This document shows positions 42,479 to 53,377 of a stretch of DNA of 64,000 nucleotides, in pieces. The position numbers and the translations under genes are program-made. Each line of letters opens with the position of its first letter. Positions within the stretch are counted from its first letter, which is position 1. Location: contig NZ_BNBB01000016.1 in the NCBI RefSeq assembly GCF_014654615.1, positions 62,001 through 126,000 of the forward strand, given 5' to 3'. The notes under the pieces were generated by a model. That model worked only from the letters and a program-made list of their open reading frames with translations, made no database searches and was not told where the DNA came from. The DNA is from Streptosporangium violaceochromogenes. Its GTDB lineage: Bacteria > Actinomycetota > Actinomycetes > Streptosporangiales > Streptosporangiaceae.

Positions 42479-43252
42479 ATGGATCTGAACGGAGCAGCAG
42501 CAATCATCTCGGGCGGTGCCAGCGGCCTCGGTGAGGCCACGGCCCGCGACCTCGCCGCCCACGGTGCCACCGTGGTCGTCGCGGACCTCAACGAGGAGCG
42601 CGGCAAGTCTCTCGCCGGCGAGATCGGCGCGATCTTCGTCAAGACCGACGTGACGGACGAGCGGCAGGTGGGGGAGGCGGTGGACGCGGCCGTAGGGACC
42701 GGAAGACCGCTGCGCGTCGTGGTCAGCAGCGCGGGCATCGGCTGGGCCGGCCGTACGGTGAACCGCGACGGATCCCCCCACGACCTGGCGGCCTACCGCA
42801 AGGTCATCGAGGTCAACCTGATCGGCACCTTCAACCTCATGCGGATCGCCGCCGCCGCCGTCGCCGGAACCGAGCCGGTCGACGCCGACGGCCAGCGCGG
42901 CGTGATCGTCAACACCGCCTCCGTGGCGGCGCTTGAGGGGCAGACCGGCCAGGTGGCCTACTCGGCGTCCAAGGGCGGCATCGTCGGCATGACCGTCCCG
43001 GCGGCCCGTGACCTGGCCGCCGTGGGCATCCGCGTCAACACCGTCTGCCCGGGCATCATCGACACCCCGATCTACGGGTTCGCCGCCAACGCCGAGGAGT
43101 TCAAGGCCAAGCTGGTGGCCCCGGTGGTCTTCCCCAAGCGCATGGGACTGCCCGCCGAGTTCGCGCAGTTGGTGCGCGCGCTGATCGAGAACGACTACAT
43201 GAACGCCGAGACCGTCCGTATCGACGGAGGCATCCGCTTCCAGCCCAAGTAG
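42479..43252 (+). CDS. SDR, 3-hydroxyacyl-CoA dehydrogenase-like
   Basis: A 257-residue SDR with cofactor motif [11 protein letters not shown] (residues 12-22), acidic VVVADLNEE after strand two (favouring NAD), S of [17 protein letters not shown] (Tyr and Lys) and [11 protein letters not shown]. It most resembles type II 3-hydroxyacyl-CoA dehydrogenases (HSD17B10-like). The next gene is an enoyl-CoA hydratase, supporting a beta-oxidation-type role. Confidence 0.87.
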   Translation: MDLNGAAAIISGGASGLGEATARDLAAHGATVVVADLNEERGKSLAGEIGAIFVKTDVTDERQVGEAVDAAVGTGRPLRVVVSSAGIGWAGRTVNRDGSPHDLAAYRKVIEVNLIGTFNLMRIAAAAVAGTEPVDADGQRGVIVNTASVAALEGQTGQVAYSASKGGIVGMTVPAARDLAAVGIRVNTVCPGIIDTPIYGFAANAEEFKAKLVAPVVFPKRMGLPAEFAQLVRALIENDYMNAETVRIDGGIRFQPK

Positions 43253-43299
43253 AGGTTTTCCGGCCCAAGCGGGACCAGCCCAAGCAGGAGGAGTCACCG

Positions 43300-44064
43300 G
43301 TGTCCGACGAGGTCCTGGTTCAGGTCGACGGCGGTGTGGCCGTCATCACGATCAATCGCCCCCGGGTGAGGAACGCCGTCAACGGCGCGGTGGCCCGGGG
43401 CATCGCCGCGGCGCTCGCGGAGCTGGAGGCGCGTAAGGACGTCCGCGTCCACATCCTCACCGGAGCCGGGGGCACATTCTGCGCGGGCATGGACCTGAAG
43501 GGTTTTCTGAGCGGCGACCACCCGTCCGTCGAGGGCGGGGGGTTCGCCGGCATCGTCGAGGCCCCGCCGAGCAAGCCGATCATCGCGGCGGTCGAGGGCT
43601 ACGCCCTGGCCGGAGGGTTCGAGCTGGTGATGGCCTGCGACCTCGTCGTGGCCTCCGAGGAGGCGGAGTTCGGGCTGCCCGAGCCCAAACGCGGCCTGGT
43701 CGCCGCCGCCGGGGGTGCGATGTGGCTGCCCCGGCGCGTCCCCTACCACGTCGCCATGGAGATCGCCCTGACCGGAGACCGCTTCCCTGCCTCCCGGCTG
43801 TGTGAGCTCGGGCTGGTCAACCACGTCACGCCCGCGGGCGGGGCGCTGGAGCGGGCCCGGGAGCTGGCCGGACGGATCGCGGAGAACGCCCCGCTTTCGC
43901 TCGCGGCGACCAAGCGCGTGGTCGTCGAGTCCGCCGACTGGGGACGGAAGGAGATGTTCGCCAGGCAGCAGGAGATCGTCGGACCCGTGTTCGCCTCCAA
44001 GGACGCGAAGGAGGGCGCGCTGGCCTTCGCCGAGAAGCGCGCCCCCCGCTGGACGGGCGAGTGA
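43300..44064 (+). CDS. Enoyl-CoA hydratase/isomerase family protein
   Basis: A 254-residue crotonase. The oxyanion-hole motif AGMDLKGFLSG and GGFELVMACDLVVASEEAEF with PEPKRGLVAAAGG are typical. The position of one of the two usual catalytic Glu residues is filled by PEPKRGL, consistent with enoyl-CoA hydratase. GTG 43300 follows CAGGAGGAG. It lies 47 bp after the SDR gene and may catalyse the hydration step ahead of it. Confidence 0.88.
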   Translation: MSDEVLVQVDGGVAVITINRPRVRNAVNGAVARGIAAALAELEARKDVRVHILTGAGGTFCAGMDLKGFLSGDHPSVEGGGFAGIVEAPPSKPIIAAVEGYALAGGFELVMACDLVVASEEAEFGLPEPKRGLVAAAGGAMWLPRRVPYHVAMEIALTGDRFPASRLCELGLVNHVTPAGGALERARELAGRIAENAPLSLAATKRVVVESADWGRKEMFARQQEIVGPVFASKDAKEGALAFAEKRAPRWTGE

Positions 44065-44242
44065 CCCTTCCGGGCGGGGTCCCGCCGGGCCGGGGTGGTC
44101 GGCGGTCCGGGGCGGGCCGCGCCCGGTGCGTCCGGACTCTGAGATCGGGGCGTACCCGGCGCGTCCGGATCCGGAAACACCCGTACCGTGAAGGGGGGAG
44201 CGGGCATGGCGAGGCCCTGTGAGGGCAGGGTGAGGGCGGTGT

Positions 44243-44310
44243 GAGAGCACTCATGAACACCATGAGGACACAGTGAGCGCTCAGCGAGAGCACTCATGAA
44301 CACCATGAGG
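44243..44310. repeat. 25-bp direct repeat, two copies 43 bp apart
   Basis: GAGAGCACTCATGAACACCA (first 20 bases of a 25-bp identical block ending TGAGG) occurs at 44243-44267 and 44286-44310. Each copy contains an internal TCATGA palindrome. The second copy carries the distal candidate ATG (44296) of the rhomboid gene. Confidence 0.85.
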
Positions 44311-44355
44311 GCGCATGACGTCCCCCGGAGACCGTTCCGAAGCCAGGAGAGTGCA

Positions 44356-44997
44356 TTGAACGACTACGGCACCCACTTCACCCCCATGGACCGGTCTTCT
44401 GGTGAGCGGCTCAAGCGCAGGGCGGGCGACCTGCTCGCGGGTGCGGCGGGCGCCATGATGATCATCATCGTCCTGGTGGGCGCCATGTGGGCGATCGAGA
44501 TCGCCGACTACGTCCTGCCCGCCGAATTCGACCTCTACGGCATCAGGGCCTGGGACGCCGACGGCCTGGGCGGCATCCTGCTGGCCCCGTTCCTTCACGC
44601 GGGCTTCGGGCACCTCATGGCCAACTCGCTCCCGCTGCTGGTCCTCGGCTTCCTGGCCGCGCTGCGCGGGATCGGCCGCTTCCTGCTCGCCAGCCTCATC
44701 ATCATCGTCGTCAGCGGCCTGGGCGTCTGGCTGACCAGCTCGCCGCTGGTGATCACGGTCGGCGCGAGCGGACTGGTCTTCGGCTACTTCGGCCTCGTGG
44801 TCGCCCGGGGCCTGTTCGACCGCCGCGCGCTCGACATCGTCATCGGCCTGGGTGTCGTGGTGGCCTACTACTCGATCATCTGGGGGGTGCTGCCCGGCGA
44901 GGACGGCATCTCCTGGCAGGGACACCTGTTCGGGCTGGTCGGCGGGGTCGTCGCGGCCTGGGCGGTACGCCGCAGGCGCCCTGAGGCCCTCGTCTGA
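44356..44997 (+). CDS. Rhomboid-family intramembrane serine protease
   Basis: A 213-residue membrane protein with six hydrophobic segments. The rhomboid pattern is clear: FLHAGFGHLMANSLPLLVLG (the H-x-x-x-H-x-x-x-N oxyanion region), nucleophile Ser in GASGLVFGYFG and the catalytic His in WQGHLFGL. I prefer TTG 44356, 7 bp from AGGAGA; ATGs at 44296 (within the repeat, no ribosome site) and 44386 are alternatives. Substrates are unknown. Confidence 0.85.
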   Translation: MNDYGTHFTPMDRSSGERLKRRAGDLLAGAAGAMMIIIVLVGAMWAIEIADYVLPAEFDLYGIRAWDADGLGGILLAPFLHAGFGHLMANSLPLLVLGFLAALRGIGRFLLASLIIIVVSGLGVWLTSSPLVITVGASGLVFGYFGLVVARGLFDRRALDIVIGLGVVVAYYSIIWGVLPGEDGISWQGHLFGLVGGVVAAWAVRRRRPEALV

Positions 44998-45155
44998 GAA
45001 CCCGAGGTCCCCGTCCGGCGGGACCCTTCGCCCGAAAGGGGGCCGGCGGGGGGCCTTCGCCCGGAAGGGGCCTTCGCACGCCGGCCGGGAGCCCCCTGCC
45101 CCGGGCCGGCGCGCGTCGGCGGGCCCTTGAACCGGCGGGCCTTGAACCAGTGCGC

Positions 45156-46631
<1,476 letters not shown>

Positions 46632-47738
46632 TCAGAAGGACTCGACGACCTCGGCGGCACCGGGAACGTCGCGGACCGAGCGCTGGGACGGCCCCACGTA
46701 CCGGGCGCTGGGGCGGATGAGCCTGCCCGTGCGCTTCTGCTCAAGGATGTGGGCGGCCCAGCCCGCGGTGCGGGCGCAGGTGAACATGGAGGTGAACATG
46801 TGCGAGGGCACTTCGGCGAAGTCCAGGATGACCGCGGCCCAGTACTCGACGTTGGTGGCCAGCACCCGGTCGGGCTTGCGCTCGTGCAGCTCCTCCAGGG
46901 CGGCCTGTTCGAGCGCCATGGCGACCTCGTAGCGCGGCGTGCCGAGCTCCTTGGCCGTACGGCGGAGCACGCGGGCCCGGGGGTCCTCGGCTCGGTAGAC
47001 GCGGTGCCCGAAGCCCATCAGGCGCCGGCCCTGGTCCAGCTCCTGCTTGACGTACTTGCGGGCGTCGCCCAGCTTCTCGACGCCCTCGATCATGTGCAGC
47101 ACCCGCGCGGGGGCGCCGCCGTGCAGCGGCCCCGACATGGCGCCGATCGCCCCGCTCAGCGCCGCGGCCACGTCGGCGCCGGTGGAGGCGATGACGCGGG
47201 CGGTGAAGGTGGAGGCGTTCATGCCGTGCTCGGCCGCCGACGTCCAGTAGGCGTCGATGGCCTTGACGTGCCGGGGGTCGGGCTCGCCCCGCCAGCGGAT
47301 CATGAACCGCTCGACGATGCTTTCGGCCTTGTCGACCTGACTCTGCGGGACCATCGGCAGGCCGAGGCCACGCGCGGACTGGGCGACGAAGCTGAGGGCG
47401 GTGACACTGGCGCGCGCGAGGTCTTCGCGTGCCTGCGCCTCGTCGATGTCGAGCAGCTGGTGGAAGCCGTACGCGGGGGCCAGCATGGCCAGCGCGCTCT
47501 GCACGTCGACACGGATGTCACCGGAATGGACGGGGATGGGGTAGGGCTCCGCCGGGGGGAGGCCCGGCTGGAACTTGTTATCGACGAGCAGACCCCAGAC
47601 GTGCCCGAAGCTGACACGTCCGACCAGCTCTTCGATGTCGACGCCCCGGTAGCGGAGGGCGCCCCCCTCTTTGTCCGGTTCCGCGATCTCAGTCTCGAAA
47701 GCGATCACGCCTTCGAGTCCGGGTTTGAAGTCGGACAT
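46632..47738 (-). CDS. citA: Citrate synthase (citrate synthase 2 type)
   Basis: A 368-residue enzyme condensing acetyl-CoA and oxaloacetate. Catalytic and binding histidines are H171 (HGMNASTF), H206 (GPLHGGAP) and H245 (GFGHRVY). It is the short type II-like form common as a second citrate synthase in actinobacteria, so a 2-methylcitrate role is possible. It is divergent from pdxH, an arrangement shared with Streptomyces. Confidence 0.92.
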   Translation of the reverse strand: MSDFKPGLEGVIAFETEIAEPDKEGGALRYRGVDIEELVGRVSFGHVWGLLVDNKFQPGLPPAEPYPIPVHSGDIRVDVQSALAMLAPAYGFHQLLDIDEAQAREDLARASVTALSFVAQSARGLGLPMVPQSQVDKAESIVERFMIRWRGEPDPRHVKAIDAYWTSAAEHGMNASTFTARVIASTGADVAAALSGAIGAMSGPLHGGAPARVLHMIEGVEKLGDARKYVKQELDQGRRLMGFGHRVYRAEDPRARVLRRTAKELGTPRYEVAMALEQAALEELHERKPDRVLATNVEYWAAVILDFAEVPSHMFTSMFTCARTAGWAAHILEQKRTGRLIRPSARYVGPSQRSVRDVPGAAEVVESF

Positions 47739-47907
47739 TCTCGGCCGCCTCCCTTTCTTGAAGTCGAAGCCTTGATGTCGAGATACCGGCGCGTCATATT
47801 CAACCCTGAGGGGGTCGACGGTGCGTCGCCGGACCCGTCACAACGAAATCGCCGCAGGTGGGGGGCGGTGTGTCGGTTCTTGGGCGGGCACGGGAGAATA
47901 CCTCCCT

Positions 47908-48561
47908 GTGGATGCCGCATCGCGCCCGCCGCTGCTCGCCGGGCTTCGCCGTACCTACGAGGGGCTGCCTCTGCTGGAGGCCGACCTCGCCCCCGACCCC
48001 GTGGCGCAGTTCGCCGTCTGGTTCGACGACGCCCTCGCCGCCGAGCTCCCCGAGCCGAACGCGATGGTGGTCGCGACCAGCTCGGCGGGCGGGCGGCCCA
48101 CGGCCCGGACCGTTCTCCTCAAGCACTACGACGAGGCCGGGTTCGTCTTCTACACCAACTACGAGTCTCGCAAGGGCCGTGACCTCGCCGAGAACCCGAG
48201 GGCCTGCCTGCTGTTTCCCTGGCACCCCATCCGCCGCCAGGTGCGGGTCGAGGGCTCGGTGGTACGGCTGCCGCGCGAGGAGTCGGCCGCCTACTTCGGG
48301 TCGCGCCCGTACGGCTCCCGCATCGGGGCCTGGGCCTCGCGCCAGTCGGCGGTCGTGCACTCGCGCGAGGAGCTGGACCGGCGTTACGCGGCGCTGAGCG
48401 CCCGCTGGCCGGAGGACCCGCCGGCTCCGGACTTCTGGGGCGGTTTCCGGGTGGTTCCCGCCGAGGTGGAGTTCTGGCAGGGACAGCTCGACCGCATGCA
48501 TGACCGCCTCCGTTACCGGCGCTCGGGTGCCTCCTGGGTCGTCGAACGCCTGGCCCCCTGA
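47908..48561 (+). CDS. pdxH: Pyridoxamine 5'-phosphate oxidase
   Basis: A 217-residue FMN enzyme making PLP. Substrate/FMN residues are in RTVLLKHYDEAGFVFYTNYE, SRKGRDLAENPRACLLFPWH, RQVRVEGSV, and SRIGAWASRQS; the C-terminus ends with EFWQGQLDRMHDRLRYRR. GTG 47908 lies 10 bp after GGGAGA. It faces away from citrate synthase. Confidence 0.94.
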   Translation: MDAASRPPLLAGLRRTYEGLPLLEADLAPDPVAQFAVWFDDALAAELPEPNAMVVATSSAGGRPTARTVLLKHYDEAGFVFYTNYESRKGRDLAENPRACLLFPWHPIRRQVRVEGSVVRLPREESAAYFGSRPYGSRIGAWASRQSAVVHSREELDRRYAALSARWPEDPPAPDFWGGFRVVPAEVEFWQGQLDRMHDRLRYRRSGASWVVERLAP

Positions 48562-48620
48562 TATCGCACCCCGACCCTTACTGGTATATCCCCATATGTC
48601 TGTAAGACAGAGGGGGCTGT

Positions 48621-49859
48621 GTGGCATTCGGGAATTTTGTGCGGCGGCTGGCGGTGGACACCCGCCCGCTGACGCTCCCGGACTACCGGCGCCTCTGGGC
48701 CGGCCAGGGTGTGTCGTTCATGGGCTTCCAGATCACCTCGGTGGCCGTCAGCTCCCAGGTCTACGCCGTCACCGGGTCGTCGTTCTGGGTCGGCATGCTC
48801 GGCCCGGCCAACCTGATCCCCCTGGTGATCTTCGGGCTGTGGGGCGGGGCGATCGCCGACGCGATGGACCGGCGCAGGCTGCTCATCGCCGGCTCGCTGG
48901 TCGCCTGGACCGCGACGCTCGCCCTGCTGCTCCAGGCCGTCCTCGGCGTGGCGAACGTCGGCCTGCTGCTGGCCACCGTGGCCGTGCACGCCACCGGCTT
49001 CGCCGTCACCGGGCCGACCAGGGGCGCGATCGTCCCCCGGCTGGTCCCGGCCGGCCTGGTCCCCGCGGCCAACACCCTGAGCTTCCTGGTGGGCAGCCTC
49101 GGCACGGTGGTCGGCCCGCTGGCCGCCGGCGTGGTGCTCGCCCGCGGCGGCGTCGCCTTCGCCTACCTGATCGACGCGCTGCTGTTCGCCGCCGGCTTCT
49201 ACGCCGCCCTGCGCCTGCCGAAACTCGAACCGATCGGGGAGGTGGCCCGTCCGGGCCTGCGCGCCGTCGTGGACGGCCTGCGCTACATCCTGGGCAACGC
49301 GGTGGTCATGATGTCGTTCGTGGTCGACATCATCGCCATGGCGTTCGCGCTGCCCAGGGCGCTGTTCCCCGAGATCGTCGACCAGCGGTTCGGCGGGTCG
49401 CCCATGGCGTTCGGCTGGCTGTCGGCCGGCATCTCGATCGGCGCGGTGGCCGGCGGCCTGCTGTCGGGCTGGGTGGGCCGGGTACGGCGCCAGGGGCTGG
49501 CCCTCACGATCGTCATCGCCGTCTGGGGACTCAGCGTCGCCGCCTCCGGGCTGGTGAGCGAGCTGTGGACGATGGTCGCGCTGCTCGCGGTCGGGGGCGT
49601 GGCAGACCTGGTCTCGGCCGTGTGGCGCCAGACGATCCTGCAGACCCACGCGCCCGACGACATGCGCGGGCGGATGCAGGGCGTCTTCACGGTCGTCGTC
49701 GCGGGAGGCCCCCGCCTGGGGGACCTGCGGGCCGGGGTGACCGCGGTCTGGGCCGGGGCCACCTCGGCCTGGGTCGGCGGAGGCATCGCCTGCGCCGTGG
49801 TCGTGCTCGCCGTGGGGCTGGCCGTACCGGCCTTCAGAGCTTACCGGTCCGCCACGTGA
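48621..49859 (+). CDS. MFS transporter, EntS-like
   Basis: A 412-residue major facilitator with 12 predicted helices. It has the MFS_3 (enterobactin exporter EntS-like) pattern: DYRRLWAGQGVSFMGFQ, GGAIADAMDRRRLL for the cytoplasmic loop, GPTRGAIVPRLVP, and RGRMQGVFTVVVAGGPRLGD. GTG 48621 follows GAGGGGG. The DtxR regulator just downstream makes siderophore export attractive, but no iron box was found before it. The substrate is open. Confidence 0.87.
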   Translation: MAFGNFVRRLAVDTRPLTLPDYRRLWAGQGVSFMGFQITSVAVSSQVYAVTGSSFWVGMLGPANLIPLVIFGLWGGAIADAMDRRRLLIAGSLVAWTATLALLLQAVLGVANVGLLLATVAVHATGFAVTGPTRGAIVPRLVPAGLVPAANTLSFLVGSLGTVVGPLAAGVVLARGGVAFAYLIDALLFAAGFYAALRLPKLEPIGEVARPGLRAVVDGLRYILGNAVVMMSFVVDIIAMAFALPRALFPEIVDQRFGGSPMAFGWLSAGISIGAVAGGLLSGWVGRVRRQGLALTIVIAVWGLSVAASGLVSELWTMVALLAVGGVADLVSAVWRQTILQTHAPDDMRGRMQGVFTVVVAGGPRLGDLRAGVTAVWAGATSAWVGGGIACAVVVLAVGLAVPAFRAYRSAT

Positions 49860-50025
49860 GCCGTTTGGGCAGGCAGGGAAGGATTTTCAACGCTCGGGTG
49901 TTGCCGTCCATGGCCACCGCGCGCGGATCTCGCAATAGGGTCGTGCTCTAAGACTTTTCGGTCCCGCGCGGTTCCGGGGCAGGACGCCGCGACGAGCCCG
50001 AAAACGACGGAGGGCGGGAGGAGCC

Positions 50026-50730
50026 TTGACCGCACACGGCCTGATCGACACCACGGAGATGTACCTTCGCACGATCTTCGAACTTGAGGAGGAGGGGATC
50101 GTCCCCCTGCGTGCCCGGATCGCCGAGCGGCTCCAGCAGAGCGGCCCGACGGTCAGCCAGACGGTGGCCCGCATGGAGCGCGACGGTCTGGTCAAGGTCG
50201 AGGGCGACCGGCACCTGACCATGACCGACCTCGGCCGTGCGCTCGCCACCCGTGTCATGCGCAAGCACCGCCTCGCCGAGTGCCTGCTCACCCAGGTGAT
50301 CGGGCTGCCCTGGGAGGAGGTGCACGTCGAGGCGTGCCGCTGGGAGCACGTCATGTCCGAGTCGGTGGAGGCCCGCCTGGTCAACCTCCTCGACAACCCG
50401 ACCGAGGACCCTCACGGCAACCCCATCCCCGGCCTCGACGAGCTCGGCGTCGCCGGCGTCTCGGCCGCCGAGTGGCGGTCGCTGCCCTCGATGGCCGCGC
50501 TGGCCGGACCCAGGGATATACCCGTTGTCGTTCGCCGAATTAGCGAACAAGTGCAAAGTGATCCGGCTGTGATGCTTAAACTCAAGCAAGTTGGGATACA
50601 ACCCGGACGCGAGGTAACGCTCGCGGCGAGCGACGACGGTGTGCGGGTGACAGGTGACGACGAGGCGGAGAACACTCTGGCGGACCTTCCGCGAGAGATC
50701 GCCGCGCACGTCTTCGTCTCCACACGCTGA
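50026..50730 (+). CDS. ideR: DtxR/IdeR-family metal-dependent repressor
   Basis: A 234-residue iron-dependent repressor. The N-terminal winged helix (RARIAERLQQSGPTVSQTVA) is followed by the dimerisation domain with metal ligands in RKHRLAECLL (H, E) and EEVHVEACRWEHVMSE (H, E, C, E, H), and M12. The C-terminal FeoA/SH3-like domain (GIQPGREVTLAASDDGV) completes it. Start is TTG 50026, with CGGGAGGAG upstream. Equivalent to Streptomyces DmdR1; it should control siderophore and iron genes. Confidence 0.93.
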   Translation: MTAHGLIDTTEMYLRTIFELEEEGIVPLRARIAERLQQSGPTVSQTVARMERDGLVKVEGDRHLTMTDLGRALATRVMRKHRLAECLLTQVIGLPWEEVHVEACRWEHVMSESVEARLVNLLDNPTEDPHGNPIPGLDELGVAGVSAAEWRSLPSMAALAGPRDIPVVVRRISEQVQSDPAVMLKLKQVGIQPGREVTLAASDDGVRVTGDDEAENTLADLPREIAAHVFVSTR

Positions 50731-50850
50731 TCACGCGCCCTCTGCTTGGTTGAATCCCCGGGGGGAGACCCCTCCTTCCCCTGCCGAGCCCGCAGCAGGA
50801 GCAGCCGTGGTTCCCTTCGCGCACAGTCTTCCCCGAGGAGTGGTCACCGG

Positions 50851-53073
50851 ATGAAACGGTGGGGGGATCTCTCTCAGGACACCGCCGACCACCTCTCGGC
50901 GGGCTCCGTGCTCGACCATGCCGAGATGGCGGTCGTCGTCACCGACCGTTTCAGCAACGTGGTCTACTGGAACCCGTTCGCGGAGAGGCTCTTCGGCCGT
51001 CCCGGGACCTCCGGCCGCGATCAGTCGCGCTCCCTGGGCATCATGGAGAAGGACCACCCGCTCGCCGTCGAACTCGCCAAGCACGTGCTCAAGGGCAACG
51101 TCTGGGAGGGCACCTTCGACGTCAGGCGCGGTGACGGGACGATCATCTACGTCCGCGCCCAGGCCGTGCCGCTGCGACATCCGTCCGGGTCGGTGACGGG
51201 CATCGTCGTCACCGCGCGTGAGGCGATGCGCAGCAACGAGCGGGAGAACGACCGCTTCGGCCTGCTGGAGCGCATCGGCGAGCGGCTCGCCGGCTCGCTG
51301 TACGTCGAGGAGACCCTCAAGCGCGTCGCCGAGATGCTCGTCCCGCAGTTCGCCGACCACTGCTTCATCGAGCTGATGGAAGGCGACCGGATGACCCGCC
51401 GGGTCTCCACCCACGTCCCGGGCTGGAGCCCGCCGCCCAACACCTGGGCGCCGCTCGGCGCCGAGATCTACTACCCCACGGGCCACTACGCCGACATCGC
51501 GCTGCGCCGTCAGGAGACCGTCCTCGTCGAGGACTTCTCCCAGACCAACTACCCCAGCACCGGCCCGGCCAAATCCCGTCTCGCGGCCGAGATCGGGATG
51601 ACCTCGGCCATCGTGGCCCCCCTGTGCGTGCGCGGCGACGTGCTCGGGCTGATGTACCTCGGCCTGTCCAACCTCACCGACCGGCGCAGCCCCCACTACG
51701 ACGCCTTCGACCGCGACTTCGTCGGGACGATCGCCACCCGGGTCGCGCTGGCCGTGGACAACGCCCTGCTGTTCGAGGCCGAGCGGCACACCGCCGAGTC
51801 CTTCCAGAAGAACCTGCTGCCACCCGCCCCCCTGCCGGAGCTCGACGGGCTGGAGATCGCGGTCCGCTACTACCCCGCGGCGCCGCTCGCCTCCCACGGC
51901 CAGGGCATCCAGACCCAGGTCGGCGGCGACTGGTACGACGTCATCCCCCTCTCGGCCGGCCGGGTCGGCATCGTCATCGGCGACGTCGAGGGCCGGGGTC
52001 CCAAGGCCGCGGCCGTCATGGGCCAGTTGCGGGCCGCGCTGCGGGCCTTCGCCCAGGACGACAAGCCCCCCGCGGAGATCCTCGCCCGGCTCGACGAGTG
52101 GACGCGCGTCATGGCCACCCCCGAATGGGACGACAGCGGCGTCGACGTCAGCGTCCCGCCCATCGTCACCTGCCAGTACCTCGTCTACGACGCCTGGTCG
52201 CGGGAGCTGGCGTTCGCCAACGCCGGGCACGCCCCGCCGCTGCTGCTGGTGGAGGACGGCTGCGCCGAGCTGGAGATCGACGAGGTCGGCCAGCCGCTCG
52301 GCGTCCGCAGCGGCCTCCACGCCGACCTGGTCTACAAGGAGGAGACGCTCACGCTGCCTCCGGGGGCGTCGCTGCTGCTCTACACCGACGGCCTGGTGGA
52401 CCGCCGCCCCGGGCGCGAGGCCGACAACCGGGCCTTCGACAGCCAGGAGAACCTCGCGATCCTGTGCGACAGGCTCATCGCGACGTACGGCCTGCCGGTG
52501 GAGCACATCGCCGAGACCGCGACCCACGCGGTGCCCGGCGAGATCGACGACGACATGGCGATCCTCGTCGTCCGGTCGGCCTGCGACGACCTCGACGTCG
52601 AGGAGCGCACCTTCCCCGCCCAGCCGATCATGGTCGGCGAGGCCCGCCGGATGGCGGCGGAGGCGTTCGTCGGCTGGAACGTCCCCGAGGAGCGCGCGGA
52701 GCTGGCCTGCCTGCTGGTCTCCGAGGTGGTCACCAACGTCGTGCTGCACGCCGCCAACTCCAGCGTCCCGCGCCGCGCGCTGATGGTGGACAGCGCCCCG
52801 ATCCCCTTCGAGGAGTCCTGGGACGACCCCGGTTTCGACGAGGAGATCGTCAACGAGAAGGAGTTCACGCTCCGGCTCCGCCGGGGCGGAGAGTCGGTCT
52901 GGGTCGAGGTCTTCGACCAGGACCTCCGCCTTCCGCGCATCCGCAGCGCCGGGGAGAACGACGAGGGAGGCCGGGGCCTGTATCTCGTCGACCAGCTCGC
53001 CAAGCGGTGGGGCTCGCGCCCCACCAAGGAGGGCAAGGCCGTCTGGTTCGAGATCCCCACCAAGTCCCGCTGA
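50851..53073 (+). CDS. PAS-GAF-PP2C(SpoIIE)-HATPase signalling protein
   Basis: A 740-residue cytosolic regulator. Order: PAS (~20-130: AEMAVVVTDRFSNVVYWNPF), GAF (~140-300: LLERIGERLAGSLYVEETLK), SpoIIE-type PP2C phosphatase (~330-550: VGGDWYDVIPL, GDVEGRGPKAAAVMGQLRAA, ANAGHAPPLLL, DDMAILVVR), and a C-terminal RsbW-like HATPase (~570-740: LLVSEVVTNVVLHA, EGGRGLYLVDQLA). ATG 50851 is preceded by GAGGAG. Such proteins dephosphorylate anti-anti-sigma factors and bind them through the kinase domain. The STAS protein at 42.1 kb is one candidate partner. Confidence 0.9.
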   Translation: MKRWGDLSQDTADHLSAGSVLDHAEMAVVVTDRFSNVVYWNPFAERLFGRPGTSGRDQSRSLGIMEKDHPLAVELAKHVLKGNVWEGTFDVRRGDGTIIYVRAQAVPLRHPSGSVTGIVVTAREAMRSNERENDRFGLLERIGERLAGSLYVEETLKRVAEMLVPQFADHCFIELMEGDRMTRRVSTHVPGWSPPPNTWAPLGAEIYYPTGHYADIALRRQETVLVEDFSQTNYPSTGPAKSRLAAEIGMTSAIVAPLCVRGDVLGLMYLGLSNLTDRRSPHYDAFDRDFVGTIATRVALAVDNALLFEAERHTAESFQKNLLPPAPLPELDGLEIAVRYYPAAPLASHGQGIQTQVGGDWYDVIPLSAGRVGIVIGDVEGRGPKAAAVMGQLRAALRAFAQDDKPPAEILARLDEWTRVMATPEWDDSGVDVSVPPIVTCQYLVYDAWSRELAFANAGHAPPLLLVEDGCAELEIDEVGQPLGVRSGLHADLVYKEETLTLPPGASLLLYTDGLVDRRPGREADNRAFDSQENLAILCDRLIATYGLPVEHIAETATHAVPGEIDDDMAILVVRSACDDLDVEERTFPAQPIMVGEARRMAAEAFVGWNVPEERAELACLLVSEVVTNVVLHAANSSVPRRALMVDSAPIPFEESWDDPGFDEEIVNEKEFTLRLRRGGESVWVEVFDQDLRLPRIRSAGENDEGGRGLYLVDQLAKRWGSRPTKEGKAVWFEIPTKSR

Positions 53074-53098
53074 GCCTTCGCCGCCGGTGAGCCGGCGG

Positions 53099-53260
53099 CT
53101 AACGGAACGTCTGCCCCCACAGGGCGAGCGAGACCAGGACGAACACCACGACGACACCCGTGTAGGCCATCGGGCCGAGCCGCAGCGCCCGCCGTAGCCG
53201 GTTGAGTCCCCAGGCGAACAGGAACGCCAGGAAGATCAGCAGGATCAGTCCGCTGTCCAT
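53099..53260 (-). CDS. 53-residue small membrane protein
   Basis: ATG 53260 opens MDSGLILLIFLAFLFAWGLN, then the basic loop RLRRALRLGPMAY, then TGVVVVFVLVSLALWGQTFR and a stop. This is a clean two-helix protein with a conserved-looking cytoplasmic Arg loop. A GAGGCGG ribosome site lies 8 bp upstream. The length falls below usual gene-calling limits. Position between the SpoIIE-type gene and a lipoprotein gives no function. Confidence 0.72.
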   Translation of the reverse strand: MDSGLILLIFLAFLFAWGLNRLRRALRLGPMAYTGVVVVFVLVSLALWGQTFR

Positions 53261-53377
53261 CGTCACCGCCTCTGGGGAGCCTACGCTGACCAGTATGCGT
53301 CGGTCGCCGGGATCATGGGGCGATTAACCGCGACACCGGGTCTCGTGGGATGGTTGCCAACTGTGAGGAGATCGGTG

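Noticed and set aside
48562-50025. IdeR/DmdR iron box near the MFS and DtxR genes
   Set aside because: I searched for TTAGG/CCTAA dyads by eye and found none convincing.
50731-53157. An 808-codon minus-strand frame across the SpoIIE-type gene
   Set aside because: Antisense artefact of GC-rich codon structure; plus-strand domains are unambiguous.
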